A stretch of 64,000 nucleotides of DNA from Hymenobacter translucens (GCF_020685205.1 NZ_JAJERB010000001.1:248001-312000), one strand, 5' to 3'; shown: positions 41,610 through 50,718, numbered from the stretch's first letter. The notes: a model not told the origin generated them from the sequence alone. Program-made: numbers and translations.

Positions 41610-42449
41610 TTATCGACGACCGAAGGTGCGCTGCAGCAGCTCGGAGGTACGGGCAGCCGAATTCATCCGGATACGGCCTTCCTCAGCGGCAATCAGGGCG
41701 AAAATGCCATTTACCGTTTCCTTGGTCGCGTAGGGCGTCAGAGTCGGGTTCAGGGGCGTTACCATGGGAATCTTGTTGTACTTGGCCACCATCTCGGCGT
41801 AAAGTCGGGTCGCCCCGGTCTGTTCCAGTGACTGCTGCACAATGGGCTGCATGGCCGATTCCAGCTGGCTCGCGGTGGCAGTGTGCAGGAAGGTAGTAGC
41901 CGCATCAGGCTCCCGGGAAGTCAACATGCCCATTGCGTCGGAGAAGCTCAGGTTCTGCACGGCCGAGGCGAAGATGGGTTTGGCCTGACCTGCCGCGGCT
42001 TCGGCGGCCCGGTTCAGGGCTACCTCGAAGTTGTCGACCAGCGTACCGAGGCGCATACTGCGCAGGGTGGTGGAAACCAGTTCGGCTTCGGGTGGGAACG
42101 CAATGCGAATGTCGGCATTGCCATTAAAGCCATTGGCAGCGGAGGCTTCGGCAATGGCGCGGGTCACGCTCAGGTTCAGAGCCTCGTGCAGGGCACTGTT
42201 GGCATCTTCCGCCGTAAGCGGGGGCAGCACCGGGGCGGCGGGCACGGCCGCGGTGGGCTTGGCCGTGGGTTTGGCGGGAACAGGCTTGGCTGCGGGCTTT
42301 ACGGGAGCCTTCTTAACCGGCGCCTTGGCCTTGGTGGTCGTCTTCTTTTTCGTTGTGGTCGTGGTCTTCGCTTTGGTCTGAGCCAGAGTTGCGTGGGAGC
42401 CGGTCAGGCCCAGGGCGAGGGCGGCTATGAGGATCCGGAAATGAAGCAT
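41610..42449 (-). CDS. DUF4197 family exported protein (paralogue 2, with Lys/Pro/Ala-rich linker)
   Basis: A 279-residue relative of the preceding gene. The signal peptide is MLHFRILIAALALGLTGSHA. A 60-residue linker follows, rich in Lys, Thr, Pro and Ala (KKKTTTKAKAPVKKAPVKPA). The DUF4197 domain from about residue 78 has DANSALHEALNLSVTRAIAE, IRIAFPPEAELVSTTLRSM and LSFSDAMGMLTSREPDAATT, and ends SELLQRTFGRR. The linker would be strongly basic and extended, perhaps to reach across the periplasm or bind peptidoglycan. That is inference. Confidence 0.9.
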   Translation of the reverse strand: MLHFRILIAALALGLTGSHATLAQTKAKTTTTTKKKTTTKAKAPVKKAPVKPAAKPVPAKPTAKPTAAVPAAPVLPPLTAEDANSALHEALNLSVTRAIAEASAANGFNGNADIRIAFPPEAELVSTTLRSMRLGTLVDNFEVALNRAAEAAAGQAKPIFASAVQNLSFSDAMGMLTSREPDAATTFLHTATASQLESAMQPIVQQSLEQTGATRLYAEMVAKYNKIPMVTPLNPTLTPYATKETVNGIFALIAAEEGRIRMNSAARTSELLQRTFGRR

Positions 42450-42549
42450 AGAAGTAAAAAAGCAGAAAACCAGACGGCCTTCGTGGCGGTCTTATGGGAG
42501 GAAGCGCACAAATTGCACCAATAAATTTCTCCTTCCTAACCAGCTCCCC

Positions 42550-43806
42550 ATGCCGCAAGTCCCCAACGCAGAAATCATCACCATCGGCGACGAGCTGCTT
42601 TACGGCCAGGTTGTCGACACCAATTCTGCCTTTATGGGCCAGGAGCTGGGTAAGCTGGGCATCCGGGTCCGACAGATTACAAGTGTGTCGGACCAGGCCG
42701 GGGAAATTATCGAGGCCCTGGATTCTGCCCGGCAGCGGGCCCAGGTAGTGCTGATGACAGGGGGCCTCGGCCCCACCAAGGACGACCTCACCAAACACGT
42801 GCTGGCCGGCTACTTTGGCACCGGGCTGGTCTTGCACGAGCCTTCCCTGCGCGACGTAGAAGCCATCTTTGCCCGCTACAACCGGCCCATGCTGGAAGTA
42901 AACCGGCAGCAGGCCTTCTTGCCCGCCAACTGCACGCCGGTACGCAACGCGGTGGGCACGGCCCCGGGCATGTGGTTCGAGGACCGGGGCACCGTGTTCG
43001 TTTCCATGCCGGGCGTGCCGTTCGAGATGAAGCGCATGATGACCGACACCGTGCTGCCCCGGCTGCAGGAGCATTTTCACACGCCGCCCATCGAGCACAT
43101 CGTCATCCAGACCAGTGGCGTGGGCGAGTCGTTCCTGGCCGAGAGGATTGCCGACTGGGAAGATGCCCTGCCCGCCAATATGAAGCTTGCCTACCTGCCT
43201 TCCCTGGGCAGCGTGCGGCTGCGCCTCACCGGCACCGACGACGGGCAGCCCAACCTGCGCGGCCGGATGGAGGCCCTGATGCCCCGGCTTCGGGAACTGC
43301 TGGGCAGTCATATTTTCGCTGAGGGAGAGGTGACGCTGGAGGCCGCCATCGGGCAGCTGCTGCTCGAGCGGGGCCTCACGCTGGGCACCGCGGAAAGCTG
43401 TACGGGCGGCTTGGTTGCCAGCAGGATTACCAGCGTCGCCGGCAGCTCCGCCTACTTTCGGGGTAGCATCGTTGCCTATCATAACGATATAAAGGTCAGC
43501 GAACTGGGTGTGCGCACCGAAACCCTGGCTTCCGATGGCGCGGTTAGTGAAGCCACCGTGCGGCAAATGGCCGAGGGAGCCCGCCAACGCCTGGGCGCCG
43601 ACGTGGCCGTAGCCGCCAGCGGCATTGCCGGCCCGGGTGGAGGCACGCCCGAAAAGCCGGTTGGTACCATCTGGATTGCTTACGCCGATGCCTACCAAAC
43701 CGTGGCCCGCCAGCTTTCCTTCGACCGGGGCCGGCAGCTCAACATCGAGTATACTGCCGCGGCCGTTCTGCACCTGCTGCGGCAGAGCCTGCCCGCCCTG
43801 GAGTAG
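42550..43806 (+). CDS. cinA: CinA family nicotinamide mononucleotide deamidase-related protein
   Basis: A 418-residue full-length CinA. The N-terminal MoCF/COG1058 domain has AEIITIGDELLYGQVVDTNS and LMTGGLGPTKDDLTK, linked to ADP-ribose pyrophosphatase activity. The C-terminal CinA domain has GLTLGTAESCTGGLVASRIT and the VAASGIAGPGGGTPEKPVGT motif, linked to NMN deamidase activity in NAD salvage. Length fits (about 415). It is divergent from the DUF4197 genes and is followed by the odhB-like gene. Confidence 0.95.
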   Translation: MPQVPNAEIITIGDELLYGQVVDTNSAFMGQELGKLGIRVRQITSVSDQAGEIIEALDSARQRAQVVLMTGGLGPTKDDLTKHVLAGYFGTGLVLHEPSLRDVEAIFARYNRPMLEVNRQQAFLPANCTPVRNAVGTAPGMWFEDRGTVFVSMPGVPFEMKRMMTDTVLPRLQEHFHTPPIEHIVIQTSGVGESFLAERIADWEDALPANMKLAYLPSLGSVRLRLTGTDDGQPNLRGRMEALMPRLRELLGSHIFAEGEVTLEAAIGQLLLERGLTLGTAESCTGGLVASRITSVAGSSAYFRGSIVAYHNDIKVSELGVRTETLASDGAVSEATVRQMAEGARQRLGADVAVAASGIAGPGGGTPEKPVGTIWIAYADAYQTVARQLSFDRGRQLNIEYTAAAVLHLLRQSLPALE

Positions 43807-43891
43807 CCCGAAGAGAGCTTGTCAGTGGTGCGGTCATCACAACAGCAGCTGATGTAGCCGCCCGGTGGGCATGGCGCTTGGCGCTTTCTGT

Positions 43892-43899
43892 TACCTTTG
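43892..43899 (+). promoter_or_regulatory. Candidate -7 element for the E2 acyltransferase gene
   Basis: TACCTTTG matches TAnnTTTG, 45 bases before the ATG at 43945. Confidence 0.5.
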
Positions 43900-43944
43900 A
43901 GCCACCAAACCCCCACCCAACAACTTCAAACAATCCCGCAACGC

Positions 43945-45339
43945 ATGGCACGAGTGGAAATGATGATGCCCAAAATGGGCGAAAGCATTATGGAAGGAAC
44001 CGTCCTCAAATGGCTCAAGCAGGTCGGCGACGCCATTGAGCAGGATGAGTCGGTACTGGAAGTAGCTACCGACAAGGTAGATACGGAAGTACCCGCCCTC
44101 CACGCTGGTGTACTGCAGGAAATCCTGGTCCAGGAAGGCCAGGTAGTAGCCGTCGGCGCTCCGATTGCCGTCATCGAGACAAACGCCGCTGCTGCTGGCG
44201 CATCCGCCCCGGCCCCGGCCGCTCCACAGGCTGCCGACAGCGCCGCCGCTTCGGCCCCCGAGGTACCGTACCTGCCCGAACCCCACGACCCGCAGGCCAA
44301 TGCCCGCCTGGGTGTGGCCCAGCCCGGCCGCTTCTATTCGCCCCTGGTGCTGAGCATTGCCCGTCAGGAAGGCATTTCAATGGCGGACCTGGAGTGTCTG
44401 CCCGGCACGGGCAAGGAAGGCCGCGTTACCAAGCAGGACATCATGGCCTATGTGGCCGGTGGCAAGCCTTCGGCAGCCGCGGCAAGCGCCCAGCCTGCGC
44501 CAGCGGCAAGCCAGCAGCCAGCAGCAAACCCCGCGCCTGCTGCTCCCGCACCCCAGACTGCCTCGGCCCCGGCCGCTCAGCCAGCGGCGTCGCAGCCAAC
44601 GGCCAGCAAGCCGGCTCCTTCCGTCAGCGGCGGTCAGGAGCTGATTGAGATGGACCGGATGCGCAAGATGATTGCCCAGCGTATGGTCGACTCGAAGCGC
44701 ATCTCGCCCCACGTTACCTCCTTCGTGGAAGCCGACGTGACCGAAATCGTGAACTGGCGCAACAAGCACAAGGACGCCTACAAGAAGCGCGAGGGCGAAA
44801 ATCTCACCTTCACGCCCATCTTCATCCACGCCGTGGCCCGCGCCATCCAGGACTTCCCGATGATCAACGTTTCCATTGATGGGGACTACATCATCAAGAA
44901 GCGCGACATCAACATCGGCGTGGCCGTGGCCTTGCCCTCGGGCAACCTGATTGTGCCGGTAATCCACAACGCCGACCAGCTAAACCTGAATGGGCTCAGC
45001 AAGAAAGTAAACGATCTGGCCAACCGGGCCCGGGCCAACAAGCTCAAGCCCGAGGATCTGGAAGGCGGCACCTACACGCTCAGCAACGTGGGCTCGTTTG
45101 GCAACGTGATGGGGACGCCCATCATCATGCAGCCCCAGGTGGCCATCATGGCCGTGGGCGCCATCAAAAAGAAGCCGGCCGTCATCGAAACGCCCCAGGG
45201 CGACCTGATCGGCATCCGCCACTTCATGTTCCTGTCGCACTCCTACGACCACCGCGTAGTGGACGGCTCGCTGGGCGGCATGTTCGTGCGCCGGGTGGCC
45301 GACTACCTCGAGCAGTTCGACCCCAACACGGCTATTTAG
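43945..45339 (+). CDS. odhB: 2-oxo acid dehydrogenase E2 acyltransferase (lipoyl-bearing)
   Basis: A 464-residue E2 component of a 2-oxoacid dehydrogenase complex. The lipoyl domain (1-78) has the modified Lys in LEVATDKVDTEVPA. An E1/E3-binding domain lies at about 132-168 (SPLVLSIARQEGISMADLEC). Alanine/proline/glutamine-rich swinging linkers follow. The catalytic domain ends with HSYDHRVVDGSLGG, containing the His and Asp of the active site. It could serve 2-oxoglutarate, branched-chain or pyruvate complexes; the single lipoyl domain fits OdhB or a branched-chain E2. The E1 gene is not adjacent. The start at 43945 (MARVEMMMPKMG) is preferred. Confidence 0.92.
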   Translation: MARVEMMMPKMGESIMEGTVLKWLKQVGDAIEQDESVLEVATDKVDTEVPALHAGVLQEILVQEGQVVAVGAPIAVIETNAAAAGASAPAPAAPQAADSAAASAPEVPYLPEPHDPQANARLGVAQPGRFYSPLVLSIARQEGISMADLECLPGTGKEGRVTKQDIMAYVAGGKPSAAAASAQPAPAASQQPAANPAPAAPAPQTASAPAAQPAASQPTASKPAPSVSGGQELIEMDRMRKMIAQRMVDSKRISPHVTSFVEADVTEIVNWRNKHKDAYKKREGENLTFTPIFIHAVARAIQDFPMINVSIDGDYIIKKRDINIGVAVALPSGNLIVPVIHNADQLNLNGLSKKVNDLANRARANKLKPEDLEGGTYTLSNVGSFGNVMGTPIIMQPQVAIMAVGAIKKKPAVIETPQGDLIGIRHFMFLSHSYDHRVVDGSLGGMFVRRVADYLEQFDPNTAI

Positions 45340-45354
45340 TTTTTAATTGGGAGC

Positions 45355-45400
45355 AAGCAGCTGATGGCTGTTGGCTTACGTTCCTGACCGCTAGAAGACG
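45355..45400. repeat. Heptad-word fragment, GGCTG type
   Basis: AGCAGCTGATGGCTGTTGGCTTACGTTCCTGACCG resembles the left arm and CGTTCTGAC core of other elements in the window but is degenerate. It follows the E2 gene. Confidence 0.35.
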
Positions 45401-45441
45401 GCCGTTTTACGTCAGGGTCCAGCTCCGGCTTTTACCAGAAC

Positions 45442-45470
45442 AAGCCCGTCAAGTCGACGGGCTTTTCTTT
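45442..45470 (+). terminator. Terminator after the E2 gene
   Basis: AAGCCCGTC pairs with GACGGGCTT around a 5-base loop, followed by a T-rich tract. Confidence 0.85.
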
Positions 45471-45487
45471 TTGAAATTCATACGCTT

Positions 45488-45679
45488 ATGAAAAACTCTC
45501 TTTATCTCCTGACCTTCGTTGTGGCCCTGGGCCTGATCGGTTTTCTCTACTACCGGATTACCCAGCTGGAGGCGGCGCTGAAAGCCTCGGAGCAGCGCTT
45601 CCACGACTGTGAGCAGGTCACTTTTCAGCTGCAGAACCAACTGAACCTCGAGGCCGGCCGCCGCGCCAACGCCGACTAG
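45488..45679 (+). CDS. Small membrane-anchored coiled-coil protein
   Basis: A 63-residue protein: one membrane helix (LYLLTFVVALGLIGFLYYRI, residues 5-24), then an amphipathic, likely coiled-coil segment ending in a polar tail. It is not recognised as a named family. Its clean flanks, a terminator on each side and composition like its neighbours support a real gene. Confidence 0.65.
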   Translation: MKNSLYLLTFVVALGLIGFLYYRITQLEAALKASEQRFHDCEQVTFQLQNQLNLEAGRRANAD

Positions 45680-45696
45680 CCTACTCCAGCACCAGC

Positions 45697-45732
45697 AAAA
45701 AAGCAGCGGCTCCGGTGGGCCGCTGCTTTTTA
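45697..45732. terminator. Bidirectional terminator before the S9 peptidase end
   Basis: AAAAAGCAGCGGC pairs with GCCGCTGCTTTTT around an 8-base loop. It serves the small coiled-coil gene and the convergent peptidase gene. Confidence 0.9.
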
Positions 45733-45750
45733 GTTTTGATTTAGTCTCCC

Positions 45751-47796
45751 CTATTCACGGATGCCCAGCAGCAGGAACAGGAACGCGTACTGCCGGGCGA
45801 TGTCGTGCAGGGACTTGAAGCGGCCGGAGGCGCCGCCGTGCCCGGCTTCCATGTCGGTGTGCAGGAGCAGCAGGTTCTGGTCGGTTTTGAGGGCGCGCAG
45901 TTTGGCTACCCACTTGGCCGGCTCGAAGTACTGCACCTGGGAGTCGTGCAGGCCGGTGGTGACGAGCATGTTGGGGTACGCCTGAGCCGTCACGTTGTCG
46001 TAGGGCGAGTACGACAGCATGTAGTCGTAGTAAGTCTGCTCGTTGGGGTTTCCCCACTCGTCGTACTCGCCGGTGGTGAGCGGAATGCTTTCATCGAGCA
46101 TGGTGGTCACTACGTCCACGAAGGGCACCGCGGCAATGATGCCCCGATACAGCTCAGGCCGCAGATTCACGAGGGCGCCCATCAGCAGACCGCCCGCCGA
46201 GCCGCCCATGGCAAACAGCTTCTCGGCCGACGTGTAGCCCTCCCGGATCAGGAAGGTGGAGCAGTCGATAAAGTCGGTGAACGTGTTTTTCTTTTTCAGC
46301 TTCTTGCCGTCCTCGTACCACTGCCGGCCCAGCTCCTGTCCGCCCCGGATGTGGCAGATGGCATAGGCAAAGCCCCGGTCGAGCAGACTCAGGCGGGCCG
46401 AGCTGAAGAATGGGTCCATAGAAATGCCGTAGGAGCCGTAGGCATACTGCAGCAAAGGCGCCTGCCCATTGCGCTCGAACCCTTTCCGGTAAACCACCGA
46501 CACCGGAATTCGGGTGCCATCCTGCGCCGGGGCGTACAGCCGCTCGGTCACGTAGTCTTCCTTGCGAAAACCGCCCAGCACCGGCTGCTCCTTAAGCAGG
46601 GTTTTAACCCGGGTAGTCATGTCGTAGTCGAAGGTAGAGGCGGGCGTGGTGAGCGAGGAGTAGCCGTAGCGCAGCACGGAGGTGTCGAACTCCCGGTTGA
46701 CGCTCACGTAGGCCGTGTAGGTCGGCTCACCGAAGTTAAGGTAGTGCTCCTGCTGGCCATCCCAGCGTAGAACCCGCAGGTTGAGGAGGCCTTCCTGCCG
46801 CTCGGCCAGGACCAGAAAGTCGCGGAACAGCTCCACGTTTTCCAGAAACACATCCGGCCGGTGCGGAATCACCTCCTGCCAGGCAGCCTGGGCAGTATTG
46901 GTGACGGGCGTTTTCAGCAGGCGGAAGTTGGGGGCGCCGTCGTTGGAGCGGATGTAAAACTCCTCCCCGAAGTGCTCCACGTCGTAGAGGTGGTCTTCTT
47001 CCCGGGTCAGCAGCACGGTAAACTCGCCCATTGGCTGGCTGGCTTCGAGAAACCGGGTTTCCGACGACATCGTGCTGCTCATCTGCAGGAAGATGAACCG
47101 GCCCGACTTCGAGCGACCCACCCCCGTGTAAAAGGTGTTGTCCGGCTCCTCGTACACCAGCACGTCCTGGGCCGGGTCGGTGCCCAGCGTGTGGCGGTAC
47201 AGCTGGAAGTCGAGGAGGGTGTCGACGTCCTTTTTGGTGTAGAACACCGTGCGGTTGTCGGTAGCCCACACGGCGTTGCCGCTGGTGTTGGAAATCTCCT
47301 CGGGGTACAGCTCCCCCGTAAGAAGGTTCTTGAAGCGCAGCGTATACAGCCGCCGGCTCACCGTATCCACGCCAAACGCCAGCACCTGGTTGTCGTCGCT
47401 GACTTCAAAGTCGCCGATTTCAAAGTACGGCAGGCCCTCAGCCAGCTCGTTGGCGTTTAGCAATACTTCCTCGGCAGCCTCCAGGCTGCCCCGCTTGCGG
47501 CAGTAGATGGGGTACTCCCCGCCGGTTTCGTAGCGGACGTAGTAGAAGTAACCGTTGTCGCGGTACGGCACCGACTCATCCTGCTCCAGAATCCGGCCCT
47601 TGATTTCCTCAAACAGCTTTTGCTCCAGTGCCTTTACCGGGGCCATCTGCTGGTGGAAGTACTCATTCTCGGCGTTCAGGTAGCTGATGACCTCCGGGTT
47701 CTCCCGCTCGTTCAGCCAGTAGTAGTTATCGGTTCGCGTGCCGTGGGGCGACGTCAGAAGTTTGGGCTTGATGCCCGCAACGGGAAGCTGTAGCAT
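45751..47796 (-). CDS. S9 family serine peptidase (oligopeptidase B-like)
   Basis: A 681-residue prolyl oligopeptidase-family enzyme. The N-terminal beta-propeller starts with PHGTRTDNYYWLNERENPEV, the typical PtrB entry. The catalytic domain has ICHIRGGQELGRQWYEDG, the nucleophile Ser in AMGGSAGGLLMGALVN, an Asp in TTGLHDSQVQYFEPAKW and the His in MEAGHGGASGR. This is the layout of oligopeptidase B, which cleaves short peptides after basic residues. There is no signal peptide. It is monocistronic, with a long hairpin upstream. Confidence 0.95.
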   Translation of the reverse strand: MLQLPVAGIKPKLLTSPHGTRTDNYYWLNERENPEVISYLNAENEYFHQQMAPVKALEQKLFEEIKGRILEQDESVPYRDNGYFYYVRYETGGEYPIYCRKRGSLEAAEEVLLNANELAEGLPYFEIGDFEVSDDNQVLAFGVDTVSRRLYTLRFKNLLTGELYPEEISNTSGNAVWATDNRTVFYTKKDVDTLLDFQLYRHTLGTDPAQDVLVYEEPDNTFYTGVGRSKSGRFIFLQMSSTMSSETRFLEASQPMGEFTVLLTREEDHLYDVEHFGEEFYIRSNDGAPNFRLLKTPVTNTAQAAWQEVIPHRPDVFLENVELFRDFLVLAERQEGLLNLRVLRWDGQQEHYLNFGEPTYTAYVSVNREFDTSVLRYGYSSLTTPASTFDYDMTTRVKTLLKEQPVLGGFRKEDYVTERLYAPAQDGTRIPVSVVYRKGFERNGQAPLLQYAYGSYGISMDPFFSSARLSLLDRGFAYAICHIRGGQELGRQWYEDGKKLKKKNTFTDFIDCSTFLIREGYTSAEKLFAMGGSAGGLLMGALVNLRPELYRGIIAAVPFVDVVTTMLDESIPLTTGEYDEWGNPNEQTYYDYMLSYSPYDNVTAQAYPNMLVTTGLHDSQVQYFEPAKWVAKLRALKTDQNLLLLHTDMEAGHGGASGRFKSLHDIARQYAFLFLLLGIRE

Positions 47797-47938
47797 GGAG
47801 GTAAATGGAAATGCGCTGGTTGGCGCAGGAAGTTTAAACGCAATACGGGGCCGGTAAGCAGGCCGCCCGAAGGTAAAGCAATACGCAGAGCCATCATGTC
47901 GGCTGGCTCCACGTAACCGCCTGCGCTACTATAAACAG

Positions 47939-47982
47939 CAAGCGGCGCCAACCGTAGCCTGGGCTACGGTTGGCGCCGCTTG
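47939..47982. repeat. Perfect 21-bp inverted repeat (long hairpin)
   Basis: CAAGCGGCGCCAACCGTAGC... at 47939-47959 is perfectly complementary to 47962-47982, with two bases between. It sits 24 bases after the valS stop on the minus strand. It could act as a strong terminator, although no T run follows on that strand. Confidence 0.7.
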
Positions 47983-48005
47983 AAGCTTGTAGCCTGGAGC
48001 AAATC

Positions 48006-50687
48006 CTACAAACCTTTCAGGCTTTGCTCGAGGGCGGTAATCTTGCCTTCGGCATCGGCCAGCTTCTGCCGCTCCCGCTCCAGCACGTCGGCCTTGGCGT
48101 TCTGCACAAACTTCTCGTTGGCCAGCTTTTTCAGGACTGAGTCACGGAAGCCCTGGGCGTACTCCAGCTCTTTTTCCAGCCGGGCTTTTTCGGCGCCCAG
48201 GTCAATCTGACCTTCCAGGGGCACGAAGAACTCGGCACCGCCCGATACAAAGCCTACCGAAGCCGCCGGGGCCGCGTCCACTACGCTGATGTCGCTCAGG
48301 GCGGCCAGCTTGCGCAGGATGGCATCGTAGTCGGTAAGCAGGGCCGTGTCGTCGGTCTTGGCGGCCAGCGTCAGGGGCTTATTGGGGCCCAGGCCCTTCT
48401 GGTTGCGGATGGTGCGCACCCCGGCCACGATGTCGAGGGCCTTTTCCATGCGGGTCAGCACCTCGGCCGAGCCGGCCGCCGCCTGGGCTTTCGGCCAGGA
48501 CGCCACGCACACGTACTCTTTGGCCTTGCGCTCGGCCAGCTCGTGCCAGAGCTCTTCGGTGATGAAGGGCATAAATGGGTGCAGCAGCTTGAGCAGCGTT
48601 TCCAGGAAAGCCGTGGTATGCTTCAGCGTTTCCGGGTCGATGGGAGCCTGGTAGGCGGGCTTTACCATCTCCAGGTACACCGAGCAGAAGTCGTCCCACA
48701 CCAGCTTGTACACGGTCATCAGCGCATCCGACATCCGGAACTTGTCGAAGTGGTCGTCGAGCTCGGCAATGCTGGCCTGGAGCTTAGCCCCGAACCACTC
48801 TACGGCCTTCGCGCCGGCAAAGGGCAGGGAGGCATCCACTTCCCAGCCTTTTACCAGACGGAAGGCATTCCAGAGCTTGTTGGTAAAGTTGCGGCCCTGC
48901 TCCACGAGCTTGATGTCAAACAGCAGGTCGTTGCCGGCCGGCGACGAGAACAGCATGCCGGTCCGCACGCCGTCGGCGCCGTACTGGGCAATCAGGTCGA
49001 GCGGGTCGGGCGAGTTGCCGAGCTGCTTGCTCATCTTGCGGCCCTGGTCGTCGCGTACGATACCCGTCAGGTACACGTTCCTGAACGGCACCTGCTTGCG
49101 GTACTCCAGGCCGGCCATAATCATGCGGGCCACCCAGAAAAACAGGATTTCAGGAGCCGTCACGAGGTCGTCGGTCGGGTAGAAGTAGTTGACGTCCGCG
49201 TTGTCGGGGTCCTTAAAGCCGTCGAACACTGAAATCGGCCACAGCCACGACGAAAACCAGGTATCCAGCACGTCCTCGTCCTGGCGCAGATCCGTCAGTT
49301 GCAGGTCGGCGTTGCCGCTCTGCTCCCGGGCCTGGCGCAGGGCTTCTTCCTCGTTGAGGGCCACCACGAAGGAGCCGTCGGGCAGGTAGTAGGCCGGGAT
49401 GCGCTGCCCCCACCACAGCTGCCGGGAGATGCACCAGTCGCGCACGTTCTCCATCCACACCCGGTACATGTTCTTGAACTTGGGCGGGTGCAGGCGGATT
49501 TCGTCGTTTTCCACTACTTCCAGCGCCTTGACGGCCATCTGGTCCATCTTGCAAAACCACTGCAGACTCAGCTTGGGCTCGATGACGGCGCCGGTACGCT
49601 CCGAGGTCTGCAGCACGCTGGCGTACTCCTCGATCTTGTCGAGCAGCCCGGCCTGCTCCAGGTCCTTAGCAATCTGCCGGCGCACGGCAAACCGGTCCTG
49701 GCCCACGTACAGCTGCGCCTTTTCATTCAGCGTGCCGTCGTCGTTGAGGATGTCGATAACGGGCAGGTTGTGCTTGATGCCCAGCTCGTAGTCGTTCAGG
49801 TCGTGGGCGGGAGTTACCTTGAGGCCGCCGGTGCCGAAGTCCATGGTCACGTACTCATCCGTGATGATGGGAATCTCGCGGCCCAGCAGCGGAATGCGCA
49901 CTTTGGCGTCGTGCAGGTGCTTGTACCGCTCGTCGTTGGGGTTCACAGCCACGGCTACGTCGGCCATGATGGTCTCGGGCCGGGACGTGGCAATGGTGAT
50001 GTAGTTGGTAGTTTGTAGTTGTTCGTTGTCCGTATCGTTCTGTTTGCTGACAACGGACAACGGAGAACCGACAACTTCATACCGGAGGTAGTACATCTTG
50101 GCCATCGTGTCCTTGGCAATAACTTCCTCGTCGCTGATGGCAGTGCGGCCCTGGGGGTCCCAGTTGACCATGCGCACGCCCCGGTAGATCTGGCCCTTGC
50201 GGTACAGGTCCACGAACACGCGCAGCACGGCCTCGGTCAGCTCGGGCTCCATCGTGAAGCGGGTCCGGTCCCAGTCGCAGGAGGCGCCCAGCTTCTTGAG
50301 CTGCTCGAGGATGATGCCGCCGTACTTTTCCTTCCAGCTCCACGCGTGGGTCAGGAACTCCTCCCGAGTCAGGGAGCTTTTCTCGATGCCCTGCTCCTTG
50401 AGCAGCGCCACTACCTTGGCTTCGGTGGCAATGGAGGCGTGGTCGGTGCCGGGCACCCAGCAGGCTTCCTTACCCTGCATCCGGGCCCGGCGCACCAGCA
50501 CGTCCTGGATGGTATTGTTGAGCATGTGGCCCATGTGCAGCACGCCCGTCACGTTCGGCGGCGGAATTACGACCGAGTAGGCGGGCTTGCGGGGGTTGGG
50601 TTTGGCTTTGAAGAAGCCCTGCTCCTGCCACCGCTGGTACCATTTGGCTTCAACGTCGGCGGGAGTATAGGTTTTGGCGATAGACAT
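48006..50687 (-). CDS. valS: Valyl-tRNA synthetase
   Basis: An 893-residue class I synthetase charging tRNA-Val. The HIGH motif is GVLHMGHMLNNTIQ. The zinc-free editing domain has YITIATSRPETI. KMSKQLGNSPDPL stands for KMSKS, and the C-terminal coiled-coil arm includes EKARLEKELEYAQGF. The ATG at 50687 (MSIAKTYTPADVE) is preferred over an upstream TTG. An in-frame heptad repeat inserts about 22 residues (GSPLSVVSKQNDTDNEQLQT plus two) between YYLRYEVV and YITIATSRPE, at the entry of the editing domain. The frame is intact, so the protein probably tolerates the insert as a surface loop. Confidence 0.96.
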   Translation of the reverse strand: MSIAKTYTPADVEAKWYQRWQEQGFFKAKPNPRKPAYSVVIPPPNVTGVLHMGHMLNNTIQDVLVRRARMQGKEACWVPGTDHASIATEAKVVALLKEQGIEKSSLTREEFLTHAWSWKEKYGGIILEQLKKLGASCDWDRTRFTMEPELTEAVLRVFVDLYRKGQIYRGVRMVNWDPQGRTAISDEEVIAKDTMAKMYYLRYEVVGSPLSVVSKQNDTDNEQLQTTNYITIATSRPETIMADVAVAVNPNDERYKHLHDAKVRIPLLGREIPIITDEYVTMDFGTGGLKVTPAHDLNDYELGIKHNLPVIDILNDDGTLNEKAQLYVGQDRFAVRRQIAKDLEQAGLLDKIEEYASVLQTSERTGAVIEPKLSLQWFCKMDQMAVKALEVVENDEIRLHPPKFKNMYRVWMENVRDWCISRQLWWGQRIPAYYLPDGSFVVALNEEEALRQAREQSGNADLQLTDLRQDEDVLDTWFSSWLWPISVFDGFKDPDNADVNYFYPTDDLVTAPEILFFWVARMIMAGLEYRKQVPFRNVYLTGIVRDDQGRKMSKQLGNSPDPLDLIAQYGADGVRTGMLFSSPAGNDLLFDIKLVEQGRNFTNKLWNAFRLVKGWEVDASLPFAGAKAVEWFGAKLQASIAELDDHFDKFRMSDALMTVYKLVWDDFCSVYLEMVKPAYQAPIDPETLKHTTAFLETLLKLLHPFMPFITEELWHELAERKAKEYVCVASWPKAQAAAGSAEVLTRMEKALDIVAGVRTIRNQKGLGPNKPLTLAAKTDDTALLTDYDAILRKLAALSDISVVDAAPAASVGFVSGGAEFFVPLEGQIDLGAEKARLEKELEYAQGFRDSVLKKLANEKFVQNAKADVLERERQKLADAEGKITALEQSLKGL
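50004..50075. repeat. Heptad-word palindromic element, GACAAC type, inside valS
   Basis: The plus strand reads GTTGGTA, GTTTGTA, GTTGTTC, GTTGTCC, then core GTATCGTTCTGTTTGC, then the arm GACAACG, GACAACG, GAGAACC, GACAACT. The core and arms match the intergenic copies at 11106 and 53089. The element is read through in frame as part of valS. Confidence 0.85.
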
Positions 50688-50718
50688 CGTCAAGGGAAAA
50701 GGCGGTTGTCGATAGCGG

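Noticed and set aside
42313..43773. 486-codon minus-strand frame opposite cinA
   Set aside because: It is fully antisense to CinA, whose domains are unmistakable, and has Gly/His-rich shadow composition.
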